Shown one piece after another: positions 1 through 8,441 of a stretch of 64,000 nucleotides of DNA. The notes under the pieces are model-generated. The model saw only the letters and a list, made by a program, of their open reading frames with translations, did no database searches and was not told the origin of the DNA. How positions within the stretch are numbered: the stretch's first letter is position 1; every line of letters begins with the position of its first letter. Origin of the DNA: Alphaproteobacteria bacterium (lineage in GTDB: Bacteria > Pseudomonadota > Alphaproteobacteria > G02398745 > G023898745); assembly GCA_023898745.1 (NCBI GenBank), contig CP060237.1, positions 434,001-498,000 of the forward strand. The letters are read 5' to 3'. The translations under genes and the position numbers were made by a program.

Positions 1-54
1 CAAATGTCATCACCCATGACAAGACTGGGCGCTTAATACAGATTTCTGAAATTC

Positions 55-2763
55 TCATGACTGCTCTCCTGTTTTATCGTTTGTGACATTCGTCGTGGCA
101 GGGTCCGAAGGGCTGTGGCCATCCACATTATTTTGTTTTGCATGGATCACCGCGTCGCTGGGTTCCTCGTGATGACGTTTTACGTCATTATCCCTGGGCG
201 AAGTTGGAGACTTCGAACCCGAGATCCATAAAGAATCTTTTAAGCGGACAAACGCTTTTTGGATTCCAGCTAACCAATCTTCGATTGATTTCCGGAATGA
301 TGACTTGTGAGAATCGTCATGACGAGGCTTCATAGAAGCTGTGGCCATCTTTTCAGTATTTTTTGATGGATCACCACACTGTCCTTCGGACAGCTCGTGA
401 TGACGTTGCGCGCTGTCATCCTGAGACTTTTTTTCTCCGTCATCTTGAGGTTCTTTTTCTCCATCATCCTGAGGCTCTTTTTCTCCGTCATCCTGAGCCG
501 TAGGTGAAGGATCTTTCGGCGCCATTTCTTTTGCTTCATCCATAAGCGGATTTGTCTCAGGATTTGCAATCACAACAGGATATCCAAAACGCATTGTATT
601 GGTTCCAACTTCTGCAACATAGACATCACCTTTTCTTAGGCCTTTTTTTACAACCCAGAATACCTGATTCCCTTCGCTGAAGTTAAAGTCCTTATCGATG
701 ACATATCTGACAGTTTTTCCATTTTTGATTCCCACCATAATATCTCTTGCGCGACTTAATCCTAAACACGCTGACTCAGGAACAACAATAGCATTTTCAA
801 TGGTATCTATAATTAGATCAACGTAACCTAGTGAACCTGACTTCAAAAGTTCATTTTCGTTTTTTAGTTGTACTTTTAACAAAATAGTTTGCGTTTTATC
901 ATCTACTTTTGAATCAATACTTACAATCGTTCCTTCAAAGATTTTATTTGGGAAGGATTCAAACGAAGCTTGTATACCTTGACCTAAGCCAACACGATTC
1001 AAATATTTGATTGGCACATGTGTATAAAGGAAAACACTTTTATCATTTACGATAGATACAATTGGCTTATCTCCTGGAGGTAAGCTACCTACATTCACTT
1101 TTTGCAAGATACCAATTTTACCAGAAAATGGTGCTTTGATTTTCATATTATCTAAACGGTATTGTGCAGCCTTAAGTTCTGCTTCAGCCATTTCGTACTC
1201 AGCCTTGATTTTATCAAATTCAATTTGTGGAATGGCCTTTTGTTCAAAAACTTTTTTCATTCTTTCAAATACAGCTTTTTTAGCTTCAAAATGGCCCTTA
1301 GATTTCTTTAATCCTCCACGTGCTTCAGCGCTATCAAACTCAATTAATGTTGTGTCTTCTTCAACCCATTCACCTTCTTTAAAGTGTATTTTCTGAATTC
1401 TATAGTTTTGAATATGAGATTTAAGTTCAACAAAATTTTCAGAACGAATGAGGCCGATAGCGCTCAATTTTCTTTGCACTGTGCGTGTTTTCACAGATTG
1501 CGCATATACGTTAATCGGAACTTTTTCTTGCTGTGTGGAAGAGCGCTCTAAAATATATCGTGCTAGCAATTTTACTTTTTCTGTAAGAAATATGTTCTTC
1601 ATAGAATAGGATTGTGCTTTTTCTATAGCATGGCCTTCGGTTAAAGCCACACCATCCAGTTTTGTAATCATTACACCCGCGCCATCAATAAAATCTGCGT
1701 TTGTATTTAATACAATGATGTCATCTTCTGAGAGGCCGGATAGAATAACTGTGTCATTATCTATATCTGGACCCTTAACAACCAATTTATTGACAATTTT
1801 ATTTTTTTCTACCGTTGGTGTGTAATGGTTTTCAGCCTTTTTAACAACAGAGGTTTTTGGCACTTTAAATCCAATTTCTTCATTGTCTGTGATGATTTGA
1901 ACGGTGCCGAGCATTCCAGACTTTAAGACATTGTTTTTGTTGTTGATATTTGCGCGAACAAGAATATCACCTTCATACGCCCTGGAATCAATTGCAATAA
2001 CTGTGCCTTCAAACTCATCATCAAACGCTTCAACTTTGAATAATGTTTTTTGCCCTAGCTTAAGATCATTAAGGTAGCGCAAGGGGACTTTAAAACTAAT
2101 ATTTACAGTTTTGCGATCGTTAGAAATAGATAGGAGCGTTTTGTCAGGACTCGCAATAGAGCCGACAGTGATGCCGTCAAGAACACCAGCTACACCAGAA
2201 ATGGGCGCTCTAATCAGTGTGTTTTTTAGGGCGGCTTCAGCCTCCTCTAATTGACCTTTTGCTTTAAGGTATTCGCCTTCTTTTTCCTGCATATCGTTTT
2301 TTGATGCTGCATTTTTTTCAAACAAATACCGTGTTCTTTTGAAGTCAGCTTGTGCAAATAATGATTTTGCTTTCGCTTCTTCGTATTTGCTTTTTGTTTC
2401 TGTATCGTCAAATTGAATTAAGGGTTGGTCTTTTTCAACAAATTCACCTTCGGTATATAAAATTTCTTGAATACGCATATTTTGTTTTTGTGTTTTAATA
2501 TCCACAAAATTATCGGATCTTACTAAAGCTATAGAGTCGATTCTTTGGCGAATCTTGCTCTTTTTCAGTGTGATGGCTTCAACAGGTTTTTCTCTACCAC
2601 CTTCTTCCTGAACAGCTTCAGTTTGGGCACCTATGATCAGTTTGGCAAAATAAAGCACAGGTGGAGCAAAAACGCGCATCATAATAGTGAGGCATATTAT
2701 TCCAGCGATGATACCTAGACTCAAAGCTTTAATTTTTTTTCTATGACGTTTCAAAAAATCCAT
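55..2763 (-). CDS. Tandem-duplicated RND/HlyD-type periplasmic adaptor
   Basis: Membrane fusion (adaptor) protein of a tripartite efflux pump, anchored in the inner membrane and reaching into the periplasm. Residues 13-42 form an N-terminal hydrophobic anchor. Residues about 61-370 hold one full adaptor module (lipoyl half, helical hairpin, second lipoyl half with RAPISG at 185-190, beta-barrel). Residues about 415-735 repeat the same order (KAPFSG at 543-548), so the 902-residue product is two adaptors in one chain; single adaptors are usually 350-450 residues. The tail from about 751 is low-complexity and translated from palindromic repeats, including three 8-residue EPQDDGEK-type units. 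A pump gene, if co-transcribed, would lie left of the window. The start is the first ATG; no strong ribosome site is obvious. The adaptor identity is firm by pattern; the duplicated layout is what I read directly. Confidence 0.85.
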   Translation of the reverse strand: MDFLKRHRKKIKALSLGIIAGIICLTIMMRVFAPPVLYFAKLIIGAQTEAVQEEGGREKPVEAITLKKSKIRQRIDSIALVRSDNFVDIKTQKQNMRIQEILYTEGEFVEKDQPLIQFDDTETKSKYEEAKAKSLFAQADFKRTRYLFEKNAASKNDMQEKEGEYLKAKGQLEEAEAALKNTLIRAPISGVAGVLDGITVGSIASPDKTLLSISNDRKTVNISFKVPLRYLNDLKLGQKTLFKVEAFDDEFEGTVIAIDSRAYEGDILVRANINNKNNVLKSGMLGTVQIITDNEEIGFKVPKTSVVKKAENHYTPTVEKNKIVNKLVVKGPDIDNDTVILSGLSEDDIIVLNTNADFIDGAGVMITKLDGVALTEGHAIEKAQSYSMKNIFLTEKVKLLARYILERSSTQQEKVPINVYAQSVKTRTVQRKLSAIGLIRSENFVELKSHIQNYRIQKIHFKEGEWVEEDTTLIEFDSAEARGGLKKSKGHFEAKKAVFERMKKVFEQKAIPQIEFDKIKAEYEMAEAELKAAQYRLDNMKIKAPFSGKIGILQKVNVGSLPPGDKPIVSIVNDKSVFLYTHVPIKYLNRVGLGQGIQASFESFPNKIFEGTIVSIDSKVDDKTQTILLKVQLKNENELLKSGSLGYVDLIIDTIENAIVVPESACLGLSRARDIMVGIKNGKTVRYVIDKDFNFSEGNQVFWVVKKGLRKGDVYVAEVGTNTMRFGYPVVIANPETNPLMDEAKEMAPKDPSPTAQDDGEKEPQDDGEKEPQDDGEKKSQDDSAQRHHELSEGQCGDPSKNTEKMATASMKPRHDDSHKSSFRKSIEDWLAGIQKAFVRLKDSLWISGSKSPTSPRDNDVKRHHEEPSDAVIHAKQNNVDGHSPSDPATTNVTNDKTGEQS
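91..177. repeat. Family 1 palindromic repeat inside adaptor tail
   Basis: Family 1 element in reverse orientation, ending in TCGTGATGACG, translated as part of the C-terminal tail of the adaptor. The outer left end is partly decayed. Confidence 0.75.
315..405. repeat. Family 1 palindromic repeat inside adaptor tail
   Basis: Complete family 1 element. Its hairpin arms CTGTCC and GGACAG are complementary, and it is translated in frame within the adaptor tail. Confidence 0.8.
415..519. repeat. Tandem family 2-derived units inside adaptor tail
   Basis: Four successive GTCATCCTGAG-like half units spaced about 24 bases apart, reading as repeated QDDGEKEP-type residues on the minus strand. They look like the arm of the family 2 repeat (GTCATCCTGAG ... 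CTCAGGATGAC) expanded in tandem. Confidence 0.7.
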
Positions 2764-2836
2764 ACAATATACCTGTGTTGTTTTTGTTTGTATGTTAGCA
2801 TATCCCCAGGGGGATAGATATACTGCTGCTCGTTGC

Positions 2837-2901
2837 CGTCATGGCGAGCGAAGCTTGGCCATCCATTGGATCACCATGTCGCTCCGCTCCTCGTGATGAC
2901 G
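2837..2901. repeat. Family 1 palindromic repeat
   Basis: Element from CGTCATGGCGAGCG to CTCGTGATGACG, sitting in the divergent gap between the adaptor gene and mutY. Confidence 0.85.
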
Positions 2902-2948
2902 ATAAGTGCATTATCCATTGACAGTATCTGGAATATTTCATTAACAAA

Positions 2949-3875
2949 ATGCAAACAAAATTATTAACCTGGTATGACAAAAATAAGCGCGCATTTCCCT
3001 GGCGCTCAGACAAGCCAAATCCATATCATGTTTGGTTGAGTGAAATTATGTTGCAGCAAACCACAACTGTTACTGTTGTACCTTATTTTTTGCGATTTGT
3101 TGATAAATACCCAACACTTCAGGCATTAAAAAAAGCTTCTTTGGAAGATGTATATTTTTTGTGGCAGGGGTTAGGGTATTATTCGCGTGCAAGGAATTTA
3201 TACAAAACTGCGCAGCTTGTGGATGAATTTCCAAAGAAAAGAGAGGATTTGGTCAAGTTGCCTGGCATTGGCCCTTATACCTCTGCCGCTATTGCAGCCA
3301 TTGCCTTTGATGAAAAAGTTGTGCCTGTGGATGGAAATGTGCGACGTGTTTTATCTCGGTTTTATGGACTTGAGGAAGTGTGTGGACCTGCTTTAGATAA
3401 AGTGATCGAAGATAAGGTGAAATGCGAGCGCAGACCAGGAGATTTTTGTCAGGCCTTGATGGATTTGTCACGTCAGATTTGTTTGCCGAAAAACCCAAAG
3501 TGTGAAGCATGCCCATTAAAAAACTTGTGCAAAAAACAAATTCATTTACCGAATAAAGCACCAAAATTGGTGAAAAAGGTGATGTATACAAAAGCATTTA
3601 TTGTGGAAAGAGATGGAAAAATTTTCCTCGTCAAAAACCAAAATACAGGGTTGTTAAAAAACCTGTGGAGTGTGCCAATGTTAGTATTTTCTGACACGCC
3701 TTATATGGAACAAGAAGGTTTTATTAAACAGATCAAACATGTGTTTACGCATATTGAATTGTATGTGGATGTTTATAAAAGCAATACTGTGGATGAAACG
3801 ACAGGGAAGTGGGTGAAGGATATTTTGGAGGTTCCTACCTCAACGCTTTTGAAGAAGGTTATTGGAATAGCTTAG
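2949..3875 (+). CDS. mutY: A/G-specific adenine DNA glycosylase
   Basis: Removes adenine mispaired with 8-oxoguanine in base-excision repair. The HhH-GPD fold is clear: catalytic Glu32 in SEIMLQQT, hairpin LPGIGPYT at 104-111, catalytic Asp128 in VDGNVRR, and the 4Fe-4S ligands Cys178, Cys185, Cys188 and Cys194 in the C-x6-C-x2-C-x5-C spacing. A MutT-like C-terminal domain begins near 210. At 308 residues it is somewhat shorter than the usual 340-370, mainly at the C-terminus. Its last 17 bases overlap the end of the convergent broken gene. Confidence 0.93.
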   Translation: MQTKLLTWYDKNKRAFPWRSDKPNPYHVWLSEIMLQQTTTVTVVPYFLRFVDKYPTLQALKKASLEDVYFLWQGLGYYSRARNLYKTAQLVDEFPKKREDLVKLPGIGPYTSAAIAAIAFDEKVVPVDGNVRRVLSRFYGLEEVCGPALDKVIEDKVKCERRPGDFCQALMDLSRQICLPKNPKCEACPLKNLCKKQIHLPNKAPKLVKKVMYTKAFIVERDGKIFLVKNQNTGLLKNLWSVPMLVFSDTPYMEQEGFIKQIKHVFTHIELYVDVYKSNTVDETTGKWVKDILEVPTSTLLKKVIGIA

Positions 3876-4457
3876 GCCGCTCATTTAACCAACATCCTTT
3901 TTTAAATTTTCTACGGGATTCATCTCTAAAAATTATTTGTTTTGCATCTGTTTCTTTTAAATCTCCAAAAGCTTTTTCATCTACATCAGGATTGCTTCCG
4001 CACATCGAAAGGTTCAATGTATGTAATTTTTCATTTAAGAACGCCCCTTCTTCTATATAGTGAATCTCACCTATTAGAAATACGTGCTTCATGCAGTCTG
4101 GAAGCGCTAGTGTAAATACTTGTTTAGTTGTGCAATACACTATAAATTTTTTGTCAGGGTCTGTTTGGAGGATGTCTGCAATCTGCTCCTGGGTTTTTTT
4201 AGCATGTATATCACTATCTTTAATAATGATATATTTTTTTTCTCTCCTCTCCTCTCCTCTAAGGTTCCGATATTTTTAAAAAAGTCATCAATTTGTTCTT
4301 GGGTTTTGCGTGAGAGTTTTGAGTAATTTTGTTGTGCATACTGTTCGCAGGGGTTTAAGTGTTGTGTGTCACGCCAAACGCATTGCAAATTTTTTTTGAA
4401 ATCATCAAAAGCGAGGATCGAGTTATCTGTGCTAGCACAAATGCAAAAGTAAAACAT
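3859..4457 (-). pseudogene. Frameshifted LRR-like protein with pentanucleotide tract
   Basis: Two reading frames join into one protein of about 197 residues if a single 5-base unit is removed from the tract at 4241-4260. The upstream frame starts MFYFCICASTDN at 4457 and runs to NIGTLE; the downstream frame continues through KKTQEQIADILQ to PKLFQ at 3859. The C-terminal part (IHYIEEGAFLNEKLHTLNL, then VDEKAFGDLKE) resembles BspA-type leucine-rich repeats, which often occur in surface or host-interacting proteins. The N-terminus matches the short hydrophobic leader of other genes here. It could be a slipped pseudogene or a phase-variable gene in the off state. Confidence 0.6.
4241..4260. repeat. 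CCTCT pentanucleotide tract
   Basis: Three perfect CCTCT units preceded by TCTCT, located exactly where the reading frame of the LRR-like gene breaks. Loss of one unit (5 bases) or gain of two restores the frame. Confidence 0.8.
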
Positions 4458-4607
4458 TTTTTGCGCATTGTTTCTTTATAACACCAGTATTCACAAAAGA
4501 TTTTTCTAGAACAAGTAATTTTTTTCTGTGAAGTAAATATAAAGGAAGATGACGGTGTGTCTTTTTTTATGCCAAAATGACACGTAACAAAAAAATAGAC
4601 TGAATGC

Positions 4608-5744
4608 ATGCTTTCTCCTGCAATGATACCTTTCATAGGTTTTTTTACAAGTCTGCTATGGATGCCAAAAAAGTATGAAAATCATAACTGCATTTTTTGG
4701 GGAATATTGGGGTTGTTATGTTTGCCTAACGCACATTCATTAACAGAAATGCTGTGGGGCACTTACACACCATTCATCACGTTGTTAACCAGTTTATATA
4801 TTGTAGCAAATCATTTGAAGCTTAAAATTGAAGCGAATGATACATCTTTAACACTAACACTATTTTTGTTATTTGGCGGCTTGTTGGCGAATATTTTGGG
4901 CACAACAGGTGCATCTGTTTTATTGATTTATCCGCTCATAAATCTAATCAAATACAGAAAACAAAAAGCACATATCATTTTGTTTTTTATTTTTATTGTA
5001 TGCAACTGTGGTGGTTGTTTAACACCACTGGGTGATCCTCCTTTGTTAGTTGGTTATTTAAAAGGTGTGAAGTTTTTCTGGCCGCTGCAGAATTTGTGGA
5101 AAGCGTATGCGTTTATGATGGTTGCTTTGTTGGGATTGTTCTTCTGTATAGACGCTTTCGTGTCGTCATCACGAGGCGCGCAGCGCCGTGGTGATCCGGT
5201 GGCTATTAAGCTCACAGGCTTGCCATATCTCGGCGCTTTAGCTCTTACAGTAGGACTCAGCTTTACAGAATTTCACTTAGCGCAATTAGCGCTATGCGCA
5301 TTTCTCATTTACCTAAGCAAAAAAGATCTTAACTGGCATCCTATTGAAGAGGTGGCAAAAATATTTCTTGTAATTTTTATTGTGTTAATTCCATTTGAGC
5401 AAAGTTTTAAAATTACTACACAACCAACCTTATTTCAAACCTTTTGGATGTGTGGATTGTTATCTTCTATATTAGACAACACCCCAACATATCTTTTGTT
5501 TTTCAACCTTTTTTCTGGCAATCCCACAACTCTCATGACAACTTTATCCCCATTCTTAAAAGCTATATCTATGAGCGCTGTGTGCATGGGTGCGCTCACA
5601 TATATTGGTAATGCACCTAACTTGATGATTCGCGCAATTGCAACAGATTTAGGAATAGAGATGCCTTCATTTTTGGGGTATACGAGATATGCATTTTTGG
5701 TGTTGGGACCGGTGTTTTTGGTGCTGTCAATTTGGTTCTTGTAA
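4608..5744 (+). CDS. Ion antiporter of the ArsB/NhaD/CitMHS type, with repeat insertion
   Basis: A polytopic inner-membrane protein with about ten hydrophobic segments. The LTPLGDPPLL and LDNTPTYLLF stretches are typical re-entrant motifs of the ion transporter superfamily, related to sodium:proton antiporters and the putative citrate-transporter branch. The substrate is not readable. Residues about 186-198 (SSSRGAQRRGDPVAI) are encoded by half of a family 1 repeat inserted in frame in a hydrophilic loop between membrane segments. The start is ATG 4608 or the ATG five codons later; neither has a clear ribosome site. Confidence 0.75.
   Translation: MLSPAMIPFIGFFTSLLWMPKKYENHNCIFWGILGLLCLPNAHSLTEMLWGTYTPFITLLTSLYIVANHLKLKIEANDTSLTLTLFLLFGGLLANILGTTGASVLLIYPLINLIKYRKQKAHIILFFIFIVCNCGGCLTPLGDPPLLVGYLKGVKFFWPLQNLWKAYAFMMVALLGLFFCIDAFVSSSRGAQRRGDPVAIKLTGLPYLGALALTVGLSFTEFHLAQLALCAFLIYLSKKDLNWHPIEEVAKIFLVIFIVLIPFEQSFKITTQPTLFQTFWMCGLLSSILDNTPTYLLFFNLFSGNPTTLMTTLSPFLKAISMSAVCMGALTYIGNAPNLMIRAIATDLGIEMPSFLGYTRYAFLVLGPVFLVLSIWFL
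5164..5197. repeat. Family 1 left hairpin inserted in antiporter gene
   Basis: CGTCATCACGAGG, then GCGC-loop-GCGC, then GTGGTGATCC: only the left hairpin of the element. Its reading frame is open and joins the flanking membrane segments. Confidence 0.85.
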
Positions 5745-5751
5745 GCTGTTT

Positions 5752-5826
5752 GCGTTGCGAGCTCTCGAAGAGATCGTGGCAATCCATATAGATCGCCACG
5801 CGTTCTGACGAGCGCTCGTGATGACG
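5752..5826. repeat. Family 1 palindromic repeat
   Basis: Lies between the antiporter gene and tRNA-Gly. The left end is decayed (GCGTTGCGAG) and the right end is intact (CTCGTGATGACG); both hairpins remain pairable. Confidence 0.75.
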
Positions 5827-5888
5827 CGCAAATTCTCTTAACTCCTTATTTACTAAACTACCCCAAATATAGTAATATACAATCAGGT

Positions 5889-5963
5889 GCGGGCGTAGCT
5901 CAGTGGTAGAGCGCAACCTTGCCAAGGTTGAAGTCGAGGGTTCGACTCCCTTCGCCCGCTCCA
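5889..5963 (+). tRNA. tRNA-Gly (GCC)
   Basis: Cloverleaf with acceptor GCGGGCG pairing with CGCCCGC, anticodon loop with GCC, T-loop GGTTCGACTCC and an encoded CCA end. Confidence 0.97.
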
Positions 5964-5979
5964 ATAAAACGGAGAGTGT

Positions 5980-7095
5980 ATGCTCAGAGTTTTAATCGGA
6001 TTTATTTCCCTCGTTATTTCATTATCATTTTTAACGTCATTTGTAACGATTCGTTTTGATATCTCAGATATACCATCTTATTGGTTAGGTATTGTGAGTG
6101 GTTTTTACAATATTGGTTTAACATTAGGATCATTCAAGTCATCTAAACTCATCAAACGCCTTGGATTTGTGAAATCCTATATGGGATTTGCGTCGCTTAT
6201 TGGTATGAGCGCCTTAGGGCTAGGCTTTGAGTTTGAGCCGTTGTTATGGATGATTTTCAGATTTTTTATTGGATATTCTTTGGGTGCATTATTCTCAATC
6301 ATTGAGAGTTTTGTGATGATGCAAGATGCAAAAAGCAAGAGTGGTAGTTTTGCCACTTATGCTATGTGTTTATATACCGGATATGGTCTTTCTCCTTATT
6401 TATTTAAAGTTATTGAAGATGATATTACGTCAACTTTTCCACTGATGTTAATTGGTGTAATGTGTTTTATTTCTATGATGATTATCAGCCTGTCAGATAT
6501 CGATAAGCTAACAGGAAAAACAAATGGTGCGCGACTTATGTTCAAAGATATTTTGCAAAATGCGCCTCTTAGCCTGTTTTATTGTTTTGGTGCGGGGTTT
6601 ATGAATACTGTTGTTTATGTATTTTTCCCCAAGGTTTTATTTTATCAACCATTGATTCATTTCACGCATCTTATGGCGGTGAGTATTTTGGGCGGTGCGT
6701 TATTTCAATACCCTTTGAGGCATTTATCACGGCACTTTGAGAAACGCACAATTTTATTTGGTATTAATATTTTCATTGCATGCTTAATTCCTTTATGCGT
6801 TCTTTTTTTCAAAACTCTTTGGTTAATGTTATTTTTGGTTATGCTGGGTGCATGTTTGTTGGCAATTTATCCAACGGTTGTCACATATACGTGTAGTCGT
6901 TTTGAAAAAGCAGAATGTTTTAATATTATGCAAACTTTATTGCTGACATATGGTATTGGAAGCGTCATTGCACCTTTTATAGTAACAGGCGTTTTTATGA
7001 ATTTATTTATGAATAATATAGCGGTGTTTGGTGCGATATTTGTGATGAATGCGTTGTTGCTGGTGTTTAGGCTTTTGAAGCGTGTTACGGAATGA
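5980..7095 (+). CDS. MFS transporter, YcaD-like
   Basis: Inner-membrane carrier of the major facilitator superfamily with about 11-12 hydrophobic segments in 371 residues. The segment GSFKSSKLIKRLGFVKSY is the basic loop between helices 2 and 3 that marks the family. The overall style (GIVSGFYNIGLTLGS, YSLGALFSIIES) resembles the YcaD/UMF2 group, whose substrates are unknown. A GGAGAG ribosome site lies five bases before ATG 5980, seventeen bases after tRNA-Gly, so it may be transcribed with the tRNA. A family 1 repeat follows the stop codon directly. Confidence 0.8.
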   Translation: MLRVLIGFISLVISLSFLTSFVTIRFDISDIPSYWLGIVSGFYNIGLTLGSFKSSKLIKRLGFVKSYMGFASLIGMSALGLGFEFEPLLWMIFRFFIGYSLGALFSIIESFVMMQDAKSKSGSFATYAMCLYTGYGLSPYLFKVIEDDITSTFPLMLIGVMCFISMMIISLSDIDKLTGKTNGARLMFKDILQNAPLSLFYCFGAGFMNTVVYVFFPKVLFYQPLIHFTHLMAVSILGGALFQYPLRHLSRHFEKRTILFGINIFIACLIPLCVLFFKTLWLMLFLVMLGACLLAIYPTVVTYTCSRFEKAECFNIMQTLLLTYGIGSVIAPFIVTGVFMNLFMNNIAVFGAIFVMNALLLVFRLLKRVTE

Positions 7096-7097
7096 TT

Positions 7098-7162
7098 GTC
7101 ATCACGAGGCGCGCAGCGCCGTGGTGATCCATATGGATGGCCACGCTTCGCTCGCCATGACG
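7098..7162. repeat. Family 1 palindromic repeat, canonical copy
   Basis: A near-consensus 65-base element: CGTCATCACGAGG, stem GCGC/GCGC, GTGGTGATCCAT, ATGGATGGCCACG, CTTCGCTCGCCATGACG. It separates the convergent MFS and hemW genes. Confidence 0.92.
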
Positions 7163-7165
7163 AGA

Positions 7166-8239
7166 CTACAGGATATGTCGTAAAATCCCATTCAACTTCA
7201 AAAACCCATCTTCTGTAGCGCTCAAAAATCCATCTTTTAATTGAAGTAATCCTAAATTAATGAGCTGTTGTAATTTTTGCGTGATTTCAAAATCTACAGC
7301 AATGCCTTTTTTTAACCGCAATCCCATCATCAATTTTTCCATCACTACATCCTCAATTTTTGTGCGCTGCTCTTTTAATGTTTCTAGCCAAATAGCAGGG
7401 GATTTGATTTGCTCTATGCCCCATTTTTCTCCATCAATCGTAAGGCGGCTATGTGCGCCAGGGCCTATGCCAAGATAATCGCCATAGTTCCAATAAGTTA
7501 AGTTATGTTGCGACTCATAACCTGGTTTTGCATAGTTAGAAACTTCATATTGTTGCAGGCCGTGTTCCGCAGCTTTTTCAGCTGTTAAGAGATATTGCTC
7601 TGTTGAAATTTCATCATTTGGTAGATGAAAATATCCTTTTTTATGCTGCTGATAAAATGGTGTATTTTCTTCAATAGTTAGCTGATATAAGGATAAATGT
7701 TTTGTGCCATATGAGAGCGCTTGCTCCAATTCTTTTGACCACTCATCCACAGTTTGACCAGGACGCGAATAGATCAAATCAAACGAAACGCTCTCAAAAA
7801 TAGACACACCTGTTTCTAAACCTTTCAAGGCATCCGCAGCGGAATGTGTGCGACCAAGAAATTTGAGGTCTTTATCATTTAACGCCTGAATGCCAATAGA
7901 AATTCGATTCACACCTGCATCTTTAAAGTTCTTAAATTTCTGCATTTCTATGCTTGTTGGATTTGCTTCTAATGTGATTTCAACATCAGAATTTGGTGCA
8001 AGTTTATCAATAAGCTCCCTCACCACAAATGGCTCCATTAAAGAAGGAGTGCCACCACCAAAAAATATGCTCTTGATAGGTCTTTTTAATGAGTCGCGAT
8101 AATTGCGCATTTGTTGTAAGTACATTTCGAGCCATTCATTGTGATCAATTGTTTTAGCAACATGTGAATTGAAATCACAATAGGGGCATTTTGAAAGGCA
8201 AAATGGCCAGTGAATGTAGATGCTGAGAGGATTATGAAT
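7166..8239 (-). CDS. hemW: Radical SAM heme chaperone HemW (non-canonical start)
   Basis: HemW binds and transfers heme and was long annotated as oxygen-independent coproporphyrinogen oxidase. With the assumed start, the 4Fe-4S ligands are Cys14, Cys18 and Cys21 in FCLSKCPYCDF, followed by the SAM motif FFGGGTPS. The first ATG in the frame lies at 8125, downstream of these cysteines, so it cannot be the true start. Between the upstream in-frame stop and Cys14 there is no ATG, GTG or TTG; ATT at 8237-8239, just before HNPLSIYIHWPFC, fits the family start best. That gives 357 residues, close to the usual 370-400. Function is confident; the start is an inference. Confidence 0.85.
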   Translation of the reverse strand: MHNPLSIYIHWPFCLSKCPYCDFNSHVAKTIDHNEWLEMYLQQMRNYRDSLKRPIKSIFFGGGTPSLMEPFVVRELIDKLAPNSDVEITLEANPTSIEMQKFKNFKDAGVNRISIGIQALNDKDLKFLGRTHSAADALKGLETGVSIFESVSFDLIYSRPGQTVDEWSKELEQALSYGTKHLSLYQLTIEENTPFYQQHKKGYFHLPNDEISTEQYLLTAEKAAEHGLQQYEVSNYAKPGYESQHNLTYWNYGDYLGIGPGAHSRLTIDGEKWGIEQIKSPAIWLETLKEQRTKIEDVVMEKLMMGLRLKKGIAVDFEITQKLQQLINLGLLQLKDGFLSATEDGFLKLNGILRHIL

Positions 8240-8283
8240 GGTTATGGGGATTTTCTTATTAAGGTAGCATAGTTATTGGATCC

Positions 8284-8358
8284 CGTCATCACAAAGGACT
8301 TAGTTCCGTGGTAATCCACAATAGATTGCCACGTTCTCTTCAAGAATTCGCAATGACG
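8284..8358. repeat. Family 1 palindromic repeat
   Basis: Diverged copy in the gap between hemW and recR, from CGTCATCACAAAGG to CGCAATGACG. The second hairpin uses TTCT/AAGAA, and the outer pair is changed together to TTGCC and CGCAA. Confidence 0.8.
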
Positions 8359-8371
8359 AGACTCTACAGAT

Positions 8372-8421
8372 CGTCATCACGAGGAGCGCAGCGACGTGGT
8401 GATCCATGGATGGCCACGCAG
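8372..8421. repeat. Family 1 repeat, right end truncated
   Basis: Starts with CGTCATCACGAGG and reaches GGATGGCCACGC, then stops without the second hairpin, just upstream of recR. Confidence 0.8.
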
Positions 8422-8441
8422 CTAAACACATGCTATTCTAG

